64,000 nt of DNA from Allochromatium humboldtianum (GTDB taxonomy: Bacteria > Pseudomonadota > Gammaproteobacteria > Chromatiales > Chromatiaceae): the NCBI RefSeq assembly GCF_013385175.1, contig NZ_JABZEO010000004.1, positions 1 through 64,000 on the forward strand, written 5' to 3'. Position numbers and translations under genes: made by a program. Numbering within the stretch: the stretch's first letter is position 1; the number at the start of each line of letters is the position of its first letter. A model generated the notes under the pieces. It saw nothing but the letters and a program-made list of their open reading frames with translations. It did not search any database and was not told the DNA's origin. Shown here piece by piece: positions 35,373-44,072 of the stretch.

Positions 35373-37012
35373 TGAACATCGACACACTCTTTGCTCTCGC
35401 CCTGGCGACCCCGATTGCGGCGCTCCTGGCCTGTCTGTGGCGTCCGGCGCGCGAGCGGATGCTGTCGCTGCTGGTGCTGGCGCCGCTGCCCGCCCTGGCG
35501 GTCGCGCTCGCCGCGCTCCTGAACCCGGACGCGATGCCGACGCTCATCCTGGATCCGGACCGCCGGATCGGGCTGATGCTCGACCGGCCGGGCGCCATCC
35601 TGCTCGGGGTGGCGGCATTGCTGTGGAGCGCCGCCGGCGCCTATGCCGCGACCTATCTGCGCGGCAAGCCGCACGGCGGACGTTTCGTGGTCTTCTGGCT
35701 GCTGACCCTGACCGGCAGCCTGGGCGTCTTCGTCGCCGCCGATCTCCTGAGCTTCTATCTGACCTTCGCGCTGGTCAGTCTGGCGGCCTGGGGGCTGGTC
35801 GCGCACGACGGCACCGCGCGCGCCCGACGGGCCGGCGTCATCTATCTGCTGCTGGCGATCGTCGGCGAGGTCTTGCTGCTGCCGGCCTTCGTCCTGCTGG
35901 CGGATGCCGGTCCGGGCGCCAGTCTCGCCATAGAGACATCGGTGTCGGCCCTGCCCGACTCACCCTGGCTCGCCGCGACGGTCGCCCTGCTGATCGCGGG
36001 CTTCGGTCTCAAGGCCGGTCTGGCGCCGCTGCATGTCTGGCTGCCGGTCGCGCACCCAGCGGCCCCGATGCCAGCCTCGGCGGTGTTGAGCGGCGTCATC
36101 GTCAAGGCGGGCATCATCGGCCTGATCCGCTTTCTGCCCTGGGACGCCGGGCTCGACGGGTGGGGCGCGGCGCTGACGAGCATCGGACTCTTCACGGCCT
36201 TGTATGCCGTGGCGATGGGCGTCCTCCAGTCCAACCCCAAGACGGTGCTTGCCTATTCCACTGCCAGTCAGATGGGTCTGGTCGCCGCCATCCTCGGCAT
36301 GGGGCTGGCCATCGGCGACCGCGAGGCGGTGACGGCGGGGACGGTCTATGCCGCCCATCACCTGCTCGCCAAGGGCGCGCTCTTTCTGGCCGTCGGCGTG
36401 ATCGCCGCGACCGACCGGCGACGGCTGTGGCCGGTGCTGGTTCCCGCTGCGATCCTCGCCCTGGGTTTCGCCGGTCTGCCGCCGACCGGCGGGTATCTCG
36501 CCAAGCTCGCCGCCAAGCCGGTGCTCGGATCCGAAGTGGTCGGGTTGCTCGCCGGCCTCGCCGCCGTCGGCTCCACGCTGCTGATGATCCATTTTCTGCG
36601 CCGGGTCGCGGCGGGCGCCTCGCCTGCTTCCGGTGCACAGGCTGCTGCCGGACTCGTATGGCCCTGGCGGCTGCTCTTTCTCGCCGCGCTGCTGCTGCCC
36701 TGGATGCTGGCGCCGGTCGCCGGAATCCGGCCCTGGGCGGCGCTGACCGACTGGTATGCGATCTGGTCCGGGCTCTGGCCGGTTCTGGCCGGCGGGGTGC
36801 TGGCCCTCGCGCTGCAACGCTGGGGCGAACGTCTGCCCCGCGTGCCCGAAGGCGACCTGCTGGGGCTGTTCAAGGATGCGCCGCAGTGGGCGAATGCCGT
36901 AGGCGAAAGGCTGGAACGGACGGAAACCCGGCTGCGTCAATGGCCTGTCGCCGGCGTGTTGCTGCTCGTGCTGACGCTGCTGCTGTGGACGGTCGTCCTG
37001 ACGATGTCCTGA
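35372..37012 (+). CDS. Second MnhD/NuoL-type proton-translocating subunit
   Basis: A 546-residue, 14-helix protein of the same superfamily: LSFYLTFALVSLAAWGLV, GFGLKAGLAPLHVWLPVAHPAAPMPASAVLSG, LAYSTASQMGLV and LAKGALFLAVGVIA. A hydrophilic C-terminal stretch precedes one last helix. It takes the place of MnhA in this cluster; no full-length MnhA is present. Together the operon predicts a cation/proton antiporter with subunits E, F, G, D'E'B, C, D and this one. Confidence 0.88.
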   Translation: MNIDTLFALALATPIAALLACLWRPARERMLSLLVLAPLPALAVALAALLNPDAMPTLILDPDRRIGLMLDRPGAILLGVAALLWSAAGAYAATYLRGKPHGGRFVVFWLLTLTGSLGVFVAADLLSFYLTFALVSLAAWGLVAHDGTARARRAGVIYLLLAIVGEVLLLPAFVLLADAGPGASLAIETSVSALPDSPWLAATVALLIAGFGLKAGLAPLHVWLPVAHPAAPMPASAVLSGVIVKAGIIGLIRFLPWDAGLDGWGAALTSIGLFTALYAVAMGVLQSNPKTVLAYSTASQMGLVAAILGMGLAIGDREAVTAGTVYAAHHLLAKGALFLAVGVIAATDRRRLWPVLVPAAILALGFAGLPPTGGYLAKLAAKPVLGSEVVGLLAGLAAVGSTLLMIHFLRRVAAGASPASGAQAAAGLVWPWRLLFLAALLLPWMLAPVAGIRPWAALTDWYAIWSGLWPVLAGGVLALALQRWGERLPRVPEGDLLGLFKDAPQWANAVGERLERTETRLRQWPVAGVLLLVLTLLLWTVVLTMS

Positions 37013-37033
37013 TCGATGGAATGCCAATCTCCG

Positions 37034-37148
37034 GCGTAGACTCCGCTTGCGGGCGATGCGAGGGGAATACGACCGACTTTGCATGTCCGTCGCTGGGCTC
37101 CGGAAACAGCCGCCAAACATCTTCCAGAGTCGGGTTAGCCAGGCTCAT
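37034..37148 (-). pseudogene. 5' remnant of an MSLANPTLEDVWRLF-type gene
   Basis: Minus-strand frame beginning MSLANPTLEDVWRLF with AAGGAA about 9 nt upstream. This start is shared by a family of large coiled-coil/nuclease-like proteins common in cyanobacteria and Chromatiales, where it continues QETDR. Here it diverges at once (PEPSDGHAKSVVF). It lies in the 287-bp gap before the patatin gene. Nothing else is seen in the gap. Confidence 0.3.
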
Positions 37149-37299
37149 GGGGCGATTCCTTCCAAGGCGTTGCTCTGTGTATTGGAGAAGTTGGCGCCAA
37201 ATGTTAGGATCATGAAAATTTTGCGCGATTCGATCCATCGTCCGCGCGCCCACCGTCCCCGAATCCCCAGAAATCCGCGCACCTGCGCCAGGAGCCATC

Positions 37300-38352
37300 A
37301 TGGCTGCTTCCGTTTCAACATCCCCCGCCGCTCGCCAGCGTGCGCCGGTCTCCGTGGATTTCGCGCTCCAGGGCGGGGGGGCGCACGGCGCCTTCGCCTG
37401 GGGCGTGCTGGACCGCATGCTGCAGGAGCCCTGGCTGACCATCGACGGGCTCTCCGGCACCTCGGCCGGCGCCATGAACGCGGCGATCCTGAGCGACGGT
37501 TTTGCGGCGGGCGGGGCCGAAGGCGCGCGGGCTGCGCTGGAGCGTTTCTGGCGGCGGGTCTCGGACGCAGCGCTCATGAGTCCGCTGCGCCGCGCGCCGC
37601 TGGATATCCTCATGGGCCGCTGGACGATGGACAACTCGCCGGCCTTCATTGCGCTCGACATGGCCGCCCGTCTGTTCTCGCCCTACGACACCAATCCGAT
37701 GGGCTTCAATCCGCTGCGCGACATCCTGGCCGAATCGATCGATTTCGCGCGGCTCGCCCGCTCCGATGTGCATGTCTTCGTCACAGCCACCAATGTACGC
37801 ACCGGGCGCCCGCGCGTCTTTCGCAACGCCGACATGAGCCCGGACGCGCTGCTGGCCTCGGCCTGTCTGCCGATGATGTTCCAGGCCATCGAGATCGACG
37901 GCGAGGCGTACTGGGACGGCGGCTTCTCCGGCAATCCCACGATCTCGCCGCTGGTGCGCGAATCCAGCGCCGACGACACCATTCTCATCCAGATCAATCC
38001 GATCGAACGCGCCGGCACCCCGCGCACCGCGCGTGACATCCTCAATCGTGAAAACGAGATCGCCTTCAACGCGCCATTGCTCAAGGAGCTGCGGATGATC
38101 GCCCTGCTGCGTCAGGTCGCCGATCCGGGCCACAGCGAAGGCGCGCTCTGGGCCTCGATGCGGATGCACCGCATCGCCAGCCCATCCATGACCGACCTGG
38201 GCTATTCGTCCAAGCTCAATGCCGAATGGCCCTTCCTCTGTATGCTGCGCGACGAAGGCCGGCGCTGCGCCGAAACCTTCCTCGCCGAACACGGCGATGA
38301 CCTGGGCCGACGCGCGACCTTCGATCTCGACCATCTGCTGGAAGGAATCTGA
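37300..38352 (+). CDS. Patatin-like phospholipase with DUF3734 C-terminus
   Basis: A 350-residue lipid acyl hydrolase. The oxyanion loop is QGGGAHGAFAWGVLD, the nucleophile elbow GLSGTSAGAMNA, and the catalytic Asp lies in WDGGFSGNP. The C-terminal SSKLNAEWPFLCMLRDEGRRCAETFL matches DUF3734. Relatives sit beside 3-hydroxybutyrate dehydrogenase and a GntP permease in polyhydroxyalkanoate-using bacteria. Here only the permease follows, 3 bp later. No signal peptide is visible. Confidence 0.9.
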   Translation: MAASVSTSPAARQRAPVSVDFALQGGGAHGAFAWGVLDRMLQEPWLTIDGLSGTSAGAMNAAILSDGFAAGGAEGARAALERFWRRVSDAALMSPLRRAPLDILMGRWTMDNSPAFIALDMAARLFSPYDTNPMGFNPLRDILAESIDFARLARSDVHVFVTATNVRTGRPRVFRNADMSPDALLASACLPMMFQAIEIDGEAYWDGGFSGNPTISPLVRESSADDTILIQINPIERAGTPRTARDILNRENEIAFNAPLLKELRMIALLRQVADPGHSEGALWASMRMHRIASPSMTDLGYSSKLNAEWPFLCMLRDEGRRCAETFLAEHGDDLGRRATFDLDHLLEGI

Positions 38353-38355
38353 CCC

Positions 38356-39810
38356 ATGGGTTTAACTGGAATTCTGCTTGGCCTCGCGCTCCTCATCTGG
38401 CTCGCCTATCGCGGCTGGAGCGTGCTGCTGCTGACCCCGGCGGCGGCCCTGATCGCGGCGCTCTTCTCCAGCGAGCCGCTGCTGGCGCACTGGACTCAGA
38501 CCTTCATGGGCGGCGCGGCGGGCTTTATCGCCCAGTTCTTCCCCATCTTTCTGCTCGGCGCGCTCTTCGGCAAGCTCATGGAAGACAGCGGCTCGGTGCA
38601 GTCCATCGCCCGCTTCATGGGCGAGAAACTCGGTGCGCGTCATGCCGTGCTGGCGGTGGTGCTGGCCGGCGCCATGGTGACTTATGGCGGCGTCAGTCTC
38701 TTCGTCGCCTTTTTCGTGCTGGCGCCCATGGCGCAGGCGCTGTTTCGCGACGCCAACATCCCGCGTCATCTGATGCCGGCGGCGATCGCGCTCGGCACCT
38801 CGACCTTCACCATGTCGGCCCTGCCCGGCACCCCGGCGGTGCAGAACGCCATCCCCATGCCTTTCTTCGGCACCACGCCCTTCGCCGCGCCCGGTCTGGG
38901 GACCATTGCCGCGCTCATCATGCTGGCGTTCGGACTCTGGTGGCTGGGGCGCGGGGTGGCGTCCGCCCGGCGTCGCGGCATCGGCTTCGATGGCGCGCTG
39001 CTCATGACCGCCGATCAGGCCGCCGACGATCCGCTGGTGCGCGAACGTGCGGCGGTCGCGCAGTCATTCGATCCGGCCGAGATCCATCACGGACAGGTCA
39101 GCACCGATCTGCCGCCGGTCTGGATGTCCGTCCTGCCGTTGATCGTGGTGGTGGCGGTCAATCTCGCCATGACCCTGCTGGTGCTGCCCGCGCTGGATCT
39201 CGGTTATCTGGCCGAAGACCGCTGGGGGCCGACCTCGGCAGCGGCGGTGGGTGGCGTCTGGTCGGTGACTGTGGCGCTGCTGGCGGCCATCCTGGTCCTG
39301 CTCGGACTCAACCGCAAGCGTCTGCCCAATCTGCGCGAAAGCGTCGATGCCGGCGTCAACGCCTCGGTGCTGCCGATCGTCAGCGTGGCGAGTCTGGTCG
39401 GCTTCGGCTCGGTCGTCGCCGCACTGCCGGCCTTCGATCTGGTACGCGAATGGGTGCTCGGGGTCGGCGGCGGGCCGCTGGTGTCGCTTGCGGTGTCCAC
39501 CAATATCCTGTCCGCACTCACCGGCTCGGCTTCTGGCGGACTGACGATTGCCCTGGAGGCGCTGGGGTCGAACTATCTGCAACTGGCGGCTGAACTGGGC
39601 ATCGATCCGTCGCTGATGCACCGCGTGGCGGTGATCGGAGCGGGCACGCTGGACAGCCTGCCGCACAACGGCGCGGTCGTCACCCTGCTGGCTGTCTGCG
39701 GCACCACTCACAAGGACAGTTATCTGGACATCGTGATGGTCGCTGTCGTCGGCGCCGTCGTCGCGCTCGCCGCCGTGATCGTTCTGGGCACGATGTTCGG
39801 CTCCTTTTAA
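38356..39810 (+). CDS. GntP-family permease (gluconate/hydroxybutyrate type)
   Basis: A 484-residue protein with about 12 helices. FFPIFLLGALFGKLMEDSGSVQSIARFMGEKLG, VTYGGVSLFVAFFVLAPMAQ and TFTMSALPGTPAVQNAIP are GntP landmarks. The C-terminal part has HNGAVVTLLAVCGTTHK. It probably co-transports an organic acid with H+ (gluconate, hydroxybutyrate or similar). It is co-transcribed with the patatin gene and convergent with the ArsB/NhaD-type gene. Confidence 0.88.
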   Translation: MGLTGILLGLALLIWLAYRGWSVLLLTPAAALIAALFSSEPLLAHWTQTFMGGAAGFIAQFFPIFLLGALFGKLMEDSGSVQSIARFMGEKLGARHAVLAVVLAGAMVTYGGVSLFVAFFVLAPMAQALFRDANIPRHLMPAAIALGTSTFTMSALPGTPAVQNAIPMPFFGTTPFAAPGLGTIAALIMLAFGLWWLGRGVASARRRGIGFDGALLMTADQAADDPLVRERAAVAQSFDPAEIHHGQVSTDLPPVWMSVLPLIVVVAVNLAMTLLVLPALDLGYLAEDRWGPTSAAAVGGVWSVTVALLAAILVLLGLNRKRLPNLRESVDAGVNASVLPIVSVASLVGFGSVVAALPAFDLVREWVLGVGGGPLVSLAVSTNILSALTGSASGGLTIALEALGSNYLQLAAELGIDPSLMHRVAVIGAGTLDSLPHNGAVVTLLAVCGTTHKDSYLDIVMVAVVGAVVALAAVIVLGTMFGSF

Positions 39811-39880
39811 CCCTGGCGCAGGAGCGCGATTTGTAACCGGGTCGAGACGCTCGTCGCCCGCCAGCGGGATTCTGTCGCAC

Positions 39881-41248
39881 CTAATGCGCGATGGAGTCGA
39901 GAGCGCCCGAACCCAGAATCGCATCCAGCGCCAGGACATAGAGCGCCCCGACAAACAATTGCAACGCCGCGATCGGCAGGCCGATGCGCAGGAACTGCAT
40001 GAAGTTCACCCGCTTGCCGTGGGCGGCACAGATGCCGACGGCGACGACATTGGCCGAGGCGCCGATCAAGGTGGCATTGCCGCCCAGGGTGCCGCCGAAC
40101 ATCATGGCGATGAACAGGGGCAAGGTCGTATCGGGCCAATCGGTGAAGCCGGGGCCCAGCGCGATCTCAGGCACGGCTTCGGCGGCCACCAGATAACCTG
40201 TCGTCATCACCAGCGCGGCGGCGACCACCGGGATATTGGCCAGCAGACTCGACAAGACGCCGATGCCGGCCAGCGACAGGAGCGCCACCGGCATGAAATC
40301 GCCTCCGAACCAGTCGTAGAGCTGGATCGACAACCCTTGCAGCAGCTCGGTTTTGACGAACGCCTGAACCAGAGTGAAGATGGCGCCGAGAAACACGATC
40401 GTCTTCCAGTCCACGTCGCGGATGACCTCGCCCACCGGCTCGATGCGTGCGCCATAGACCACGAGTAGCGCCAGCGACGCGGCGATGATGGCGACCTGGG
40501 GCGGGATGATGGTATTCGGCAGGGATTCTCCGACCAGGAACAGGACCACCATGATCACGAGCACCGAGAGCGATAGCGCCAGGAAGGCGGGGCGCTCGAT
40601 CGTCACCGGCCGGCGCTTTGCGGGCAAGGTCACCCGTGCGGCCCAGACCTCCGGCAACAGGCGTGGCAGCAGGGGCACGATGACCAGGAGCGCCAGCAGC
40701 CCGCCGAGGCTCACCAGCCGCAGATAGTCGATGAAAGACAGCCCGATCGCGCTGCCGACCAGAAAGGTCGCGGGGTCGCCCACCAGGGTGAGCATGCCGG
40801 CGGCATTGCTGACGATGGCCGTGATGATCAGGGGGCCGACGAAATCCACCTTGAGCGCCCGACAGACGCCGACGATGATCGGCGCCACCAAAATGACTGC
40901 GGTCGCGTTGGGAAGTATCGCGCACACCAGAGCGACCAGGGCCACGATCAGCAGCAGCAGGCGTTTGCCGCTCCCGGCGGTGGCGTGCAACACGGCATCC
41001 TCGAGCCATTCGAAAATCCCGGTCCGGCTGATCACCCGCGCCACCACCATGCCGCCGAAGAGCAGGGCGAGCGGACCACTGGCCGTTTGCACGATCTGGA
41101 TGAGATCGCCTCTATCGAGGATATCGAACATGATCAAGACGCAGACCCCGAGCAGGGCCGCGACCACCATATCGACGACGTCGAACGCAATCAGCAGGAT
41201 GACCGTGGCGAAGACGCCGAGGGTCAGATAGATCTGTATGTCGGTCAT
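39881..41248 (-). CDS. ArsB/NhaD-superfamily ion transporter
   Basis: A 455-residue protein with about 11-12 helices: DVVDMVVAALLGVCVLIMF, FGGMVVARVISRTGIFEWLEDAVL, LPNATAVILVAPIIVGVCRAL and GMLTLVGDPATFLVGSAIG, and in the second half FGGTLGGNATLIGASANVVAVGI. This twofold pattern is typical of the IT superfamily (ArsB, NhaD, P protein). Na+/H+ exchange or anion transport are both possible. The start is taken at ATG 41248; TTG at 41263 is upstream in frame. It closes the long minus-strand series that begins at 47380. Confidence 0.88.
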   Translation of the reverse strand: MTDIQIYLTLGVFATVILLIAFDVVDMVVAALLGVCVLIMFDILDRGDLIQIVQTASGPLALLFGGMVVARVISRTGIFEWLEDAVLHATAGSGKRLLLLIVALVALVCAILPNATAVILVAPIIVGVCRALKVDFVGPLIITAIVSNAAGMLTLVGDPATFLVGSAIGLSFIDYLRLVSLGGLLALLVIVPLLPRLLPEVWAARVTLPAKRRPVTIERPAFLALSLSVLVIMVVLFLVGESLPNTIIPPQVAIIAASLALLVVYGARIEPVGEVIRDVDWKTIVFLGAIFTLVQAFVKTELLQGLSIQLYDWFGGDFMPVALLSLAGIGVLSSLLANIPVVAAALVMTTGYLVAAEAVPEIALGPGFTDWPDTTLPLFIAMMFGGTLGGNATLIGASANVVAVGICAAHGKRVNFMQFLRIGLPIAALQLFVGALYVLALDAILGSGALDSIAH

Positions 41249-41259
41249 GGCCGCATCAC

Positions 41260-42291
41260 TCAATCCATGGGTAGGGCATAGTGCAGTCCGCCCTGGGTCC
41301 AGAGCCGGTTGAGACCACGCTCGATCTCGAGCGGGCTATCGCGGCCAATGTTGCGCTCGTACATCTCGCCGTAGTTGCCGACGGCTTTCAGCACCCGGGT
41401 TGCCCACAGGACAGGTATCCCCAGGGACCGTGCGATCATGGCCTCTTCCTCCGTGGAGCGGAGCACCAGAGGGTTGCGGTTCTCCGCGATGACGGTCTCG
41501 AGGTTCTCGCGCGTGATTCCGTATTCCTCGGCGAGGATCAGGAGGTTCAGAACCCAGCGGACCACGGTGGTCCATTCCGGATCACCGCCCCAGACGACGG
41601 GACTGAGCGGCTCCTTGGAGATACGCTCGGGCAGGATGACGAAATCCTCAGGATCGTTGGGCGCGTGCAGGCGCATCGCGGCGAGCTGCGCGGCATCCGA
41701 GCTGTAGGCGCGGCAGCGGCCGGCGAAGAAGGCCTGGGCCGCCTCGGCGGGTGAATCGATGACCAGCGGCGTGACCGACCACCCCTTGGCGCGAAACCAC
41801 TCTTCGAGATTGCGCCTGTGCGTCGTCCCTTTCACGATGCAGACGGTCGCGCCCTCCAGGTCCGCCAGCGTCGCAATGTCCGCCGCGGCGGGCACCATGA
41901 ATCCCTGGCCGTCGTAGAACAGGATTCCGGGAAACTGGACCTTCAACACTGCCTCGCGGGTCAGGTTCCAGGTGGTGTTGCGCAGGAGCAGATCGATCTT
42001 GTGCGCCTGTAACGAGGGAAATCGTGTCGAGGCGCGCAGGGGCAGGTACTCGACCTTGTCCGGATCCCCCAGGACCGCAGCCGCGAGCGCGCGACAGAAG
42101 TCCACGTCGAACCCCTGCCAGCGTCCATCGGCGTCGCGCTCGGAGAAGCCTGGAATGCCTTCACTGACTCCGCAGCGCAGCAGCCCGCGGGCCTTCACTC
42201 CCTCCAGGACTTCGCCCGCCTCGAGCCGCGGCAGGAACAGCAGCATCAGGACGAGCGCGGCAACACGCCAAAGCCTCCGGTCGAGATGCAT
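41260..42291 (-). CDS. AapJ-like amino-acid-binding periplasmic protein
   Basis: A 343-residue protein with signal peptide (VAALVLMLLFLPRLEA). The general amino-acid-binding pattern is clear: RGLLRCGVSEGIPGFSERDADGRWQGFDVDFCRALAAAVLGD, DLLLRNTTWNLTRE, FYDGQGFMVP, CIVKGTTHRRNLEEWF. GGGAG lies about 6 nt before ATG 42291. No AapQ, AapM or AapP permease or ATPase genes are near, so it either serves distant partners or acts as a sensor or scavenger. It is followed by the ArsB/NhaD-type gene at a short distance. Confidence 0.9.
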   Translation of the reverse strand: MHLDRRLWRVAALVLMLLFLPRLEAGEVLEGVKARGLLRCGVSEGIPGFSERDADGRWQGFDVDFCRALAAAVLGDPDKVEYLPLRASTRFPSLQAHKIDLLLRNTTWNLTREAVLKVQFPGILFYDGQGFMVPAAADIATLADLEGATVCIVKGTTHRRNLEEWFRAKGWSVTPLVIDSPAEAAQAFFAGRCRAYSSDAAQLAAMRLHAPNDPEDFVILPERISKEPLSPVVWGGDPEWTTVVRWVLNLLILAEEYGITRENLETVIAENRNPLVLRSTEEEAMIARSLGIPVLWATRVLKAVGNYGEMYERNIGRDSPLEIERGLNRLWTQGGLHYALPMD

Positions 42292-42357
42292 CGAAATCTC
42301 CCAACCACCAGCGCCAGTCCTCCAGCAGAGGTATTGCATGAGATCTTGCATGGCCGC

Positions 42358-42825
42358 TCAGCAGGGTCCGCTACACTGGATGACAACGCGTACGCAATTG
42401 GACGCCTCGAAAGTGTCGCTTGTAATGGCGAGCTCACCCCCTCCGGCATGGATCAGTGTCGCCGCGTTGCACTGCGTCCGTCGGGTGCCGAACTGAACGG
42501 GGGACGTCCAGCGCACGTTGGAGCAGTCCGCGTTTCCCCGGCCCAGCTGGATGCCCGTTTCGTAGGTCGCGCAGCGCAGCCGCCGATGCGTCACCGAGGT
42601 GCGGAGATTCCAGGCGCCGGAGTCATCGACCCGCCCCCGAGTCTCCCCCGTCTGGAAGTCCTTCGTCGCGGGTTGCTGGGCGCCGGTGGCCGGGGCCGGG
42701 AGCAATGGCAAATCAAGGGTGCTCACAATGCGCGAGCTGTCCGGGCGCGGCGCTTGGGAGACGCTGTCATTGGGTTCTTGCGCGGCGCACGAGACGAGCA
42801 GGAGGAGCGGCAACAGTTTCCACAT
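42358..42825 (-). CDS. Small lipoprotein of unknown function
   Basis: A 155-residue protein with lipobox LLPLLLLVSC. A Pro/Ser/Gln-rich linker precedes a Cys-containing C-terminal half (LRCATYETG, NADCSNVRW, RRTQCNAATL, SNCVRVVIQCSGPC). CTGGAG precedes the ATG. I do not recognise the family. It lies in the minus-strand series between the AI-2E gene and the amino-acid-binding protein gene. Confidence 0.7.
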   Translation of the reverse strand: MWKLLPLLLLVSCAAQEPNDSVSQAPRPDSSRIVSTLDLPLLPAPATGAQQPATKDFQTGETRGRVDDSGAWNLRTSVTHRRLRCATYETGIQLGRGNADCSNVRWTSPVQFGTRRTQCNAATLIHAGGGELAITSDTFEASNCVRVVIQCSGPC

Positions 42826-42998
42826 TCGTGTTCTCCAGGATGTGTGTCGAGCCTAGATCCGGCAGCGAAGGGTCCGCGCCTGTTCTGGCGTTGTGGGGCT
42901 GCTGCGGCAGCCAGGATCGTGAGCTGGGTGATGAGGGCCTTGCCCCCGCGACGCCGCGGTCGTCTCCACACGGGGTTGGGGCGATCGCACCCGGCCGG

Positions 42999-44072
42999 TC
43001 ACGGCTGGATAGCCGCCTGGTCTTCCGCAGGGCTTTCCGACGGCGCAATGTCCGGACCGAGCAAGATCGCCATCGGCCGGGTGTGTGGACTGGCATCGAG
43101 CGCGATCATCAGTACCATCGTCAGCGGAACCGAAAGAAAGGCGCCGACCGTTCCGAGCACCCAGCTCCATAGCAGCAGCGACAGAAACACCGCCAGTGTC
43201 GAGATGCCGAGCCCCCGACCCATGATCCTCGGCTCCAGAACCGAGCCGATCAAGGTATTCGCGATCAGATAACCGAGCGCCACCAGGAGGGTGGTCGACA
43301 GATCGGTTTGCACCAGCGCCATGAGTACGGCCGGGGCCGCCATCAGGACGGAGCCGACGAAGGGAATGAAGTTCAGCAGGAAGGCCAGGATCGCCCAGAG
43401 TGCGCCGAAGTCGATGCCGAGGAACCAGAGCCAGACCCAAACGAACAGCGCCGTGGCGAAGCTCGTGCCGGTCTTGATCACCATGTAGCGGCTCAGCGCG
43501 TCCAGCACCCGCTGCAAGCGGGCCTCGGACTCCTTGGTCAGGTGAAAGGCCGTGCGCAGTTTCAGCCAGAGGCCGGGAGCCTCCAGGAGCATGAAGACCA
43601 CGGCCAGCAGGATCAGCAGTCCGGTGCCGAAGATCGAGCCCATGTTGCTCAGCGCGACACGGACCAGGCTGCCCGCCAGGGCAGGGTCCAGGATATCGGG
43701 CATGGCCTGTGTCGAGTTGGCGATGCCCTTGCCTTCCAGCCACTGGCCCAACTGATCGTTGAGCAGTACCAGTCGCTCCTGATAGCTGGGCAGGCTGTCC
43801 TTGAACCCCTCCAGGGCTCCGGTGGCGATCAGTCCGAAGAGGCTGCCGACGTCCAGCAGCACGAACGCGACGAGCGCCAGGGCGCCCCATTTCGGCACGC
43901 CCTTGCGCTGCATCCAACGCAAGGGCGGGGCGGCGATGACGGCGATGAACGCGGCGAGCAGGATCGGCGCGACGACGGATTCCGCCGCTTGCAGGAAGAG
44001 CAGGACGATGGCGATGGCCGCCGTGACGATCAGGCCACGCGCCGCGGGAGAGAAGCCGGCAAGGACGTTCAT
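42999..44072 (-). CDS. AI-2E-family transporter
   Basis: A 357-residue protein with about eight helices: paired N-terminal helices up to LLAAFIAVIAAPPLRWMQRKGVPKWGAL, an amphipathic middle part, then FGALWAILAFLLNFIPFVGSVLMAAPAVLMAL and NTLIGSVLEPRIMGRGLGISTLAVFLSLLLWSWVLG (PF01594 landmarks). Some family members export AI-2; others are Na+(Li+)/H+ antiporters, which fits this neighbourhood. The ATG overlaps the preceding hydrolase stop (ATGA), and AGGAG lies upstream. Confidence 0.9.
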   Translation of the reverse strand: MNVLAGFSPAARGLIVTAAIAIVLLFLQAAESVVAPILLAAFIAVIAAPPLRWMQRKGVPKWGALALVAFVLLDVGSLFGLIATGALEGFKDSLPSYQERLVLLNDQLGQWLEGKGIANSTQAMPDILDPALAGSLVRVALSNMGSIFGTGLLILLAVVFMLLEAPGLWLKLRTAFHLTKESEARLQRVLDALSRYMVIKTGTSFATALFVWVWLWFLGIDFGALWAILAFLLNFIPFVGSVLMAAPAVLMALVQTDLSTTLLVALGYLIANTLIGSVLEPRIMGRGLGISTLAVFLSLLLWSWVLGTVGAFLSVPLTMVLMIALDASPHTRPMAILLGPDIAPSESPAEDQAAIQP

